Part shown: positions 59,328 through 64,000 of the stretch, piece after piece
How the letters are laid out: the number at the start of each line of letters is the position of its first letter
Position numbering within the stretch: position 1 is the stretch's first letter
Assembly (NCBI GenBank): GCA_934728585.1
Contig: CAKVDZ010000003.1
Coordinates: 1-64,000 of the forward strand
Length of the DNA stretch: 64,000 nucleotides
Direction: 5' to 3'
DNA from: an uncultured Candidatus Melainabacteria bacterium
GTDB lineage: Bacteria > Cyanobacteriota > Vampirovibrionia > Gastranaerophilales > Gastranaerophilaceae
Program-made: the position numbers and the translations under genes
The notes under the pieces: generated by a model
The model's input: only the letters and a program-made list of their open reading frames with translations
Databases searched by the model: none
Told to the model about the DNA's origin: nothing

Positions 59328-59999
59328 ATGAAACTAAAGTTATTTATTATTACGATGATAATGTGCTTTTGCACAAGTATTGCATCTTCAGCAGTATTGA
59401 AATCAAATGCAATCACAAAAAGAATTCCAGCAGGTACTAAGTTTACTATCAAATTACTTGACCCAATTAGTACAAAAACAAGCAACGAGGGCGATTATTT
59501 TAGTGCTGTTTTAATCAACGACGAAAAAACACCAACAAGCGTAATTTTGCCAGCTGGCTCTATGATTAGAGGAAGTGTTACAAAAATTGTACCAGCTAAA
59601 TGTTTCTCTCGCGGTGCTATTGCTTACATCGACTTTGACCACATCGTAACAACTAACGGTAAACAATTACCATTGGATATGATTATTTCTGGCAAAGTTA
59701 ACCTAAAATTTGACGGTGGTGTATATCATAACAGAGGTTACGGTGAAGCAATTCAAAACAACTGGGATAAAACAGTTGATATTACAGTTAATGCAACAGA
59801 AGCTGGCTTAGACGCTTTCGGCCCTGTTAGAATTATTACAGTTCCTGTATGTGCTATCGGTGGCGCTTTAGGTGGTGGTTTATACTTCCTTGGTGACAGC
59901 GTTGTTGACATGTTCAAAAAAGGTCAAGACGTAGAATTCAATCAAGACGAAATATTAACTGTTATTCTAACTCAACCAATTGATGTTCCAATTAACTAG
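59328..59999 (+). CDS. Secreted protein of unknown function
   Basis: ATG at 59328 follows GTGGAGG. 223 residues: signal peptide (about 1-22), then a beta-rich domain with IPAGTKFTIKLLDPIST and VILPAGSMIRGSVTKIVPA, spaced like the AVIPKGTILPLVI...LLPSGTKFYGHV region of the SLH protein (26907). A Gly-rich hydrophobic stretch (about 180-195) may be membrane associated. The family is not recognised. C-ending codons suggest good expression. Confidence 0.8.
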   Translation: MKLKLFIITMIMCFCTSIASSAVLKSNAITKRIPAGTKFTIKLLDPISTKTSNEGDYFSAVLINDEKTPTSVILPAGSMIRGSVTKIVPAKCFSRGAIAYIDFDHIVTTNGKQLPLDMIISGKVNLKFDGGVYHNRGYGEAIQNNWDKTVDITVNATEAGLDAFGPVRIITVPVCAIGGALGGGLYFLGDSVVDMFKKGQDVEFNQDEILTVILTQPIDVPIN

Positions 60000-60002
60000 T
60001 AT

Positions 60003-60142
60003 TATACTAAAGTCGTAGAATATTGTAATTTTGGGCGGATTTTTCAAAGAAAAATCCGCCTTTTATATTTCTGAAGCGCTTTGAAATCAACGCTTTCAGC
60101 AAACTTCTACTCCATATAGAGGATATCTACGACTTTAGTATA
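60003..60142. mobile_element. 140-bp element with 17-bp perfect inverted ends (MITE-like)
   Basis: TATACTAAAGTCGTAGA (60003-60019) and its exact complement TCTACGACTTTAGTATA (60126-60142) bound a segment with two inner hairpins (60034-60066 and CTGAAGCG...CGCTTTCAG near 60071-60097). The ends are TA, as in elements that target TA. Its right end overlaps the flagellin -35 box. No coding sequence is inside. It could instead be a folded RNA. Confidence 0.5.
60034..60066 (+). terminator. Terminator after the secreted-protein gene
   Basis: GGCGGATTTTTC and GAAAAATCCGCC around AAA, then TTTTAT. Confidence 0.9.
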
Positions 60143-60167
60143 AAGTTTGATTTTTGCAAGCCGATAT
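60141..60167 (+). promoter_or_regulatory. Sigma-28 promoter of flagellin
   Basis: TAAAGTTT (60141-60148), 11 bp, GCCGATAT (60160-60167): an almost exact consensus. It is 72 nt before the flagellin ATG. Confidence 0.92.
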
Positions 60168-60239
60168 AAAAGGCATAAGAGGAAATAAGAAAAAAACAAA
60201 ACCACATTTAAAGGAATTTTTTAAGAGAGGAATTACACT

Positions 60240-61106
60240 ATGACTATTAGTATAAATACTAACATTGCATCACTTACTGCACAAAAATCATTAAACCAAT
60301 CAACTGCAAAAATGAATACAGCGATGGAAAGATTATCTACTGGTTATAAAATTAATTCTTCTAAAGACGATGCTGCAGGAATGGCAGTTTCATCTAAATT
60401 AAACTATAAAATAAGTTCACTAGACGTAGCACACGATAATGGTCAAATGGGTGCTTCTATGCTTGATACATCAGAAGGTGTTTATAACTTAATCAAATCA
60501 AACTTTCAACGTATTAGAGATTTAACTGAACAAGCTGCAAACGGAACTTATGGTAGTGACTCTATGGCAGCAATTAAAACAGAAGTTTGCGCAAGATTAA
60601 ATGAAATTTCACGTGTTGCAAACTCAACAGAATTCAACGGTCAATACTTGATGAATGGTTCAGTTAAAGAAAATATTAATTTACAAGTTGGTATTCACAG
60701 CGATGATTACAGTTTTATAGAACTAGATAAAAAATTATTTGCCCCAGCAACAGCAACAGCATTAATCAAGATTCCAACTGGGGATACAGTTGAAGATTTA
60801 TGCGATGATGTTTACGTAAATGATACAACTGCAAGAAAATTTCTTGATAAATTAGATACAGCAATTGAAGAAGTTACAACAAGAACAACAACAATTGGTG
60901 GTATTCAACAAAGAATTATAGCAGCTATGGATTCAGCAGACGTTATGAAAACATCAATGACAAACGCAGTTGCTCTAATCCAAGATGCTGATATCGCAGA
61001 AGAATCATCAAATTATGTAAAACAACAAATTCTTCAACAAACATCAGCTTCAATGTTAGCAACAGCTAACCAAGCACCATCAATTGCATTACAATTATTA
61101 GGCTAA
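60240..61106 (+). CDS. Flagellin (short)
   Basis: 288 residues. The N-terminal D0/D1 (about 1-140) has ISINTNIASLTAQKSLNQST and the MERLSTGYKINSSKDDAAGM motif; C-terminal D1/D0 (about 200-288) has DADIAEESSNYVKQQILQQT and ends SIALQLLG. The middle is very short, so the filament has few surface domains. Two Cys (in EVCARLNE and EDLCDDV) are unusual for flagellins. AGAGAGGAATTACACT precedes the ATG. Exported by the flagellar type III system. Expression by sigma-28. Confidence 0.96.
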   Translation: MTISINTNIASLTAQKSLNQSTAKMNTAMERLSTGYKINSSKDDAAGMAVSSKLNYKISSLDVAHDNGQMGASMLDTSEGVYNLIKSNFQRIRDLTEQAANGTYGSDSMAAIKTEVCARLNEISRVANSTEFNGQYLMNGSVKENINLQVGIHSDDYSFIELDKKLFAPATATALIKIPTGDTVEDLCDDVYVNDTTARKFLDKLDTAIEEVTTRTTTIGGIQQRIIAAMDSADVMKTSMTNAVALIQDADIAEESSNYVKQQILQQTSASMLATANQAPSIALQLLG

Positions 61107-61170
61107 TAAACAATTTTTAAAATAAATTATAAAAAACTTCTCTTATATATTTCCCTTAAAAAATTTACAC

Positions 61171-61196
61171 AGCACCCCCACGGGTGCTTTTTTTTG
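61171..61196 (+). terminator. Terminator of flagellin
   Basis: AGCACCC ccac GGGTGCT followed by T8. Confidence 0.92.
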
Positions 61197-61285
61197 TTTA
61201 AAAATGACAAGTTTGTGAAGCTGAGCTGTAAACTGGCGCCACACTCTTACAAAACAAATATCAATTGTTTTGTTCGGCAGAGTAC

Positions 61286-61377
61286 AAAATCCGCAATAAA
61301 AAGTCTGTCAATAATAGAATTGGCAGACATTAAATAAACACGAGGATATTAAGAGAGAGAGTATAAATAAATCTTTT
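61286..61377 (-). repeat. 92-bp repeat, copy 2, with terminator
   Basis: 90 of 92 positions match 57315-57406, including the terminator hairpin (GTCTGCCAAT/ATTGACAGAC, then TTTTTATT on the minus strand). Confidence 0.9.
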
Positions 61378-61494
61378 CTGTGAACAAAATGCATAAAGGC
61401 GCATTTTATTCTATTTTGTTCTTAACTTGTTTCCTAATCTTTAGCTATGTTTTTCTAAGGTTATTTGTTCCTTACTCTTATATTAAGTATTTTT
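61286..61494 (-). ncRNA. Candidate small noncoding RNA
   Basis: On the minus strand the shared promoter motif (61470-61494, with GGCAATTTTT before it) is followed about 180 nt later by the repeat terminator. No frame like the 67-residue gene remains between; instead GAACAAAATAGAATAAAATG and CATTTTGTTC form a hairpin. Either a small RNA or a decayed paralogue of the 57456 locus. The rest of the 61197-61650 gap shows nothing but this and the rpsI terminator. Confidence 0.4.
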
Positions 61495-61595
61495 GTTTTT
61501 AAAAATTGCCTTTTTAGTATTGATGTGAGTTTGAACTATTCGGGGCATCACTAAATATCACTAAAGACCAATTATTCAAAGCATAATTTGTTCAA

Positions 61596-61628
61596 CAAAA
61601 AAAGCATGCCATTTGGCATGCTTTTTTG
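61596..61628 (-). terminator. Terminator of the rpoA-rpsI operon
   Basis: AAGCATGCCA / TGGCATGCTT stem around TTT, then a T run on the minus strand. Confidence 0.92.
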
Positions 61629-61650
61629 AAATTGTATAATTTCCAAAATA

Positions 61651-62046
61651 TTAACGTTTTGAGAATTGGAATCTTTTTCTTGCTCTTTTGCGACCGTATT
61701 TTTTACGTTCTTTAACACGTGGGTCACGAGTTAACAAGCCTTCAGCTCTTAATACGTTTTTGTATTCTTCGTTAACTTTAACTAGAGCTCTTGCAATACC
61801 GTGTCTGATTGCACCAGCTTGTGATACAATACCACCGCCAACGGCTTTTACTCTTACGTCATATTTATCTTGGTTTTCTGTCAAAACTAATGGTCTGAAT
61901 ACCATCATTTCAATTGCAGGTTTGTTACCGATGTGTTCCATTAATTTTCTACCGTTAACAAAAATTCTGCCTTTGCCTTTTACAAGTTTAACAACTGCAA
62001 TTGAAGTCTTTCTACGACCTGTTGCAATAACTTCTTTATCTGCCAT
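61651..62046 (-). CDS. rpsI: 30S ribosomal protein S9
   Basis: 131 residues: ATGRRKTSIAVVKLVKGKGR at the start and RKKYGRKRARKRFQFSKR at the end, the arginine tail that contacts P-site tRNA. The ATG overlaps the rplM stop by one base. Last gene of the operon. Confidence 0.98.
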   Translation of the reverse strand: MADKEVIATGRRKTSIAVVKLVKGKGRIFVNGRKLMEHIGNKPAIEMMVFRPLVLTENQDKYDVRVKAVGGGIVSQAGAIRHGIARALVKVNEEYKNVLRAEGLLTRDPRVKERKKYGRKRARKRFQFSKR

Positions 62047-62483
62047 TATTTAGCCTCCTTTTCTAATACGATAGGTTTTTGTGCTGCATGTGGGTGTTCA
62101 CTACCAGCATAAACTTTTAATTTTGTAAATTGTGTATCACCTAAAGTATTGTGTTGAAGCATGCCTTTTACAGCCTTTTCAATAGCTAATCTAGGATCTT
62201 TTTCCATTAATTCTTTGAAGCTTGCGCTCTTTAATCCACCTGGATACATTGTGTGGTGGTAGTAAATTTTATCAGTTTCTTTGTTGCCTGATACTTTTAC
62301 TTTGTCAGCGTTGATAACGATAACAAAGTCACCAGTGTCTACGTTTGGAGTATATTCTGGTTTGTTTTTACCTCTTAAAATATTAGCAACACGTACTGCT
62401 AAACGACCTAAGATTTCATCTGTAGCGTCGATTACGTACCATTTTCTTTCTACTTCTAGAGGTTTTGCTGAATAAGTTTTCAT
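62046..62483 (-). CDS. rplM: 50S ribosomal protein L13
   Basis: 145 residues: WYVIDATDEILGRLAVRVAN, INADKVKVSGNKETDKIYYHHTMYPGGLK, and LKVYAGSEHPHAAQKP near the end. Ribosome site GGAG. Typical length. Partner of rpsI. Confidence 0.98.
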   Translation of the reverse strand: MKTYSAKPLEVERKWYVIDATDEILGRLAVRVANILRGKNKPEYTPNVDTGDFVIVINADKVKVSGNKETDKIYYHHTMYPGGLKSASFKELMEKDPRLAIEKAVKGMLQHNTLGDTQFTKLKVYAGSEHPHAAQKPIVLEKEAK

Positions 62484-62506
62484 GCTATTTTCTCCATTTA
62501 TGTTCT

Positions 62507-63283
62507 TTAATATTCTACTTTTATCAATGTCAATCCGCTTGGATTAACTGTTTTGCCTGCTTTTTCTCGGTCTAACGCGTCTAACACGTATTCCATATAT
62601 TCAGGCTTTTCATTGTTCCGTTCAATCTCTAATAGCGTTCCGACAATTATTCTAACCATATTGTACAAAAATCGATTGCCGACTATGTCAACTATTATCA
62701 TATCGTCATTTCGCCAACAATTTGCTTCGTAAATCTCGCAAACTGTATGAGGATTTGAACTTCCAGAATTCTTAAAACTGGTAAAATCATGTTCGCCTAC
62801 CAAATAGCTAAGCGCTTCATTCATTCTTTCCAGATTTAACTCATTTTCTACCCTCAATAAGTCACCATCAAAAGCTTTTCGTTGTTCTCTGTTTAAAAAT
62901 ACATAACGATAATGTCTTTTTTTAGCCGACTTTTGAGCGTGGAACGTTTCGTCAACCTCTTGTAAATCCGATATCGAAATATCTTTTGGTAACAGTGCAT
63001 TGATTGATTTGATAAACCTAGAAGCAACAATTGTTTTATCTAAATCTACATGAACTGTTTGACCTGTGGAATTTACACCAGCATCAGTTCTTCCAGAAAA
63101 GACCGTTTTTATTGGTCTTGGATTATTTTGAGTTTGTTCAACTCCTGTCAATGTGCATATTGCCTTTTCTAATTCACCTTGAATTGTAGGAGTGGGTTGC
63201 TCGTTACCATTCGCATTGAATTGGATTTGGCTTCCTGCATAATTTCTGCCTTGATATTGTATTAAAAACGAATATCTAGTCAT
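62507..63283 (-). CDS. truA: tRNA pseudouridine(38-40) synthase
   Basis: 258 residues: YQGRNYAGSQIQ, the catalytic Asp in FSGRTDAGVNSTGQ (near residue 66), RHYRYVFLN, and FLYNMVRIIVGTLLE. It modifies the anticodon arm. It lies between rplQ and rplM, the standard place. Start 4 bases after rplQ stop. Confidence 0.97.
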   Translation of the reverse strand: MTRYSFLIQYQGRNYAGSQIQFNANGNEQPTPTIQGELEKAICTLTGVEQTQNNPRPIKTVFSGRTDAGVNSTGQTVHVDLDKTIVASRFIKSINALLPKDISISDLQEVDETFHAQKSAKKRHYRYVFLNREQRKAFDGDLLRVENELNLERMNEALSYLVGEHDFTSFKNSGSSNPHTVCEIYEANCWRNDDMIIVDIVGNRFLYNMVRIIVGTLLEIERNNEKPEYMEYVLDALDREKAGKTVNPSGLTLIKVEY

Positions 63284-63287
63284 TTTA

Positions 63288-63716
63288 TTATACTAATTGG
63301 ATTAATGCCATTTCGCTTGCATCACCACGTCTTGGTGGTAAGTGGTAAATTCTTGTGTAACCACCATTGCGGTCAGTATATTTTTTACCGATTACACAGA
63401 ATAATTTTCTTAAAACTGTTTGTTTTGGTAATTTTTTACCTTCTTCAACAGTTTCGAAAACTTCACCAGTTGCAACATCAATAAATTTACCGATTTCTTT
63501 GTCGTAAATGAATTTTGCTGCTTGACGGCGAGATGTTAAATCACCTTTTTTAGCAAGAGTGATTAATTCTTCAACATAAGGTTTCAATGCTTTTGCACGA
63601 GCCAATGTTGTTTTGATTTCGCCATGAGTAAATAACTCAGTTGCTAATGCACGCAATAAGGCATCTCTTTGGTCTTTAGCCTTTCCTAGCGTATGTTTTT
63701 TTGTTAAGTGTCTCAT
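63288..63716 (-). CDS. rplQ: 50S ribosomal protein L17
   Basis: 142 residues: MRHLTKKHTLGKAKDQRDAL, LATELFTHGEIKTTLARAK, and YTRIYHLPPRRGDASEMALIQL at the end. The middle has an extra 20-30 residues (about 70-100) over the minimal form, as in Cyanobacteria and others. Follows rpoA. Confidence 0.98.
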   Translation of the reverse strand: MRHLTKKHTLGKAKDQRDALLRALATELFTHGEIKTTLARAKALKPYVEELITLAKKGDLTSRRQAAKFIYDKEIGKFIDVATGEVFETVEEGKKLPKQTVLRKLFCVIGKKYTDRNGGYTRIYHLPPRRGDASEMALIQLV

Positions 63717-63760
63717 TTTTCTGTCCTTTTATTTTCTTTTTTATTATTTTTATTTAACTA

Positions 63761-64000
63761 TTAAACCATTTCTTCTTCTGGTAATTCTGGACTTGGAGCC
63801 AAGTCTAAACCAAAGTGGTGTAATCTTTCGATAACTTCATCTGATGATTTTTTACCGAAGTTTTTAATGTTTAATAAATCATGTTCTGATTTTTTCAACA
63901 ATTCGTTCATTGAATTGATGCTTGCTCTTTTTAAGCAGTTGTAAGCTCTTACTGATAATTCCAATTCTTCAATTGTGATTGAAGTTACAGGTTCTTCTTC
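63761..64000 (-). CDS. rpoA: RNA polymerase alpha subunit, C-terminal domain (partial)
   Basis: The last 79 residues are visible; the frame is open to the window edge. It is the alpha-CTD: IEELELSVRAYNCLKRASIN (the DNA and activator contact helix) and LLNIKNFGKKSSDEVIERLH, then an acidic tail. The N-terminal domain is outside. rpoA-rplQ order is conserved. Confidence 0.97.
   Translation of the reverse strand, partial: EEEPVTSITIEELELSVRAYNCLKRASINSMNELLKKSEHDLLNIKNFGKKSSDEVIERLHHFGLDLAPSPELPEEEMV

Noticed and set aside
61325..61400. 24-codon frame on the minus strand in repeat copy 2
   Set aside because: Starts inside a hairpin without a ribosome site and is not related to the 67-residue protein.
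1..64000. CRISPR array, tRNA or rRNA genes, transposase
   Set aside because: I looked for regularly spaced repeats, TTCRANYC-type T loops and DDE/HUH motifs and saw none; a dedicated tRNA and IS scan would settle it.

Overview
The window is AT-rich chromosomal DNA from a motile, probably gut-associated bacterium. Gene content and style fit the non-photosynthetic sister group of Cyanobacteria (Melainabacteria/Vampirovibrionia, order Gastranaerophilales). Flagellar export genes, short flagellins, several type IV prepilin-like proteins with an FTLAE cleavage site, an SLH-domain protein, a beta-barrel-like secreted protein, a DAP-type MurE and pyruvate:ferredoxin oxidoreductase together suggest a fermentative diderm. 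This placement is inference from gene content, not from a phylogeny. I saw no tRNA, rRNA, CRISPR array, transposase or prophage. The window looks like core chromosome with a few small repeat-rich spots.

Layout. 1-2000: the end of a flagella-coregulated protein, then rplJ-rplL behind an L10 leader with an attenuator. 2000-5000: comF operon and rseP, divergent. 5000-12700: lytic transglycosylase, a broken prepilin gene, CorC-like protein, RqcP, YqaA-type membrane protein, DnaJ, MntP, a DUF4127 protein and a secreted protein. 12785-16083: two large tandem paralogues of the protein at the left edge. 16500-22600: rsmH-ftsL-ftsI-murE-nagA. 22600-28100: lysS, PBP1A, a CxxC protein and an SLH protein. 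28200-31860: flagellar cluster fliM/N-like, fliO, fliP, fliQ, fliR. 32000-35600: nifJ. 35700-41100: deaminase, transketolase N-half, WecG/TagA transferase, TPR protein, FtsB-like protein, barrel-like protein. 41200-47400: YhaM-like HD nuclease, thrB, dgkA, ybeY, pgpH, purB. 47400-48600: a prepilin gene whose 5' side carries a dispersed repeat and an 11-C tract. 48600-51900: rpsU, rnpA, rpmH, proC, response regulator. 52000-59200: lineage-specific small genes, radA, a BlaI-like regulator and two prepilins. 59300-61200: secreted protein and flagellin. 61600-64000: rpoA-rplQ-truA-rplM-rpsI.

Two regulatory patterns run through the window. First, six sites match the flagellar sigma-28 promoter (TAAAGTTT, 11-12 bp, GCCGATAT). 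They stand before the flagellin, the three MGxxASQARLL proteins, a lytic transglycosylase without a signal peptide and a 142-residue unknown. This links otherwise unrecognisable proteins to late flagellar assembly. Second, at least ten genes have a -10 box (TATAAT-like) only 6-9 nt before the start codon and no Shine-Dalgarno sequence, which predicts leaderless mRNAs; other genes have ordinary AAGGAG sites.

The least explained material is the sigma-28-linked protein family, the prepilin gene at the poly-G tract (possible phase variation), a 92-bp terminator-bearing repeat whose second copy seems to produce a noncoding RNA, and a 140-bp inverted-repeat element against the flagellin promoter.
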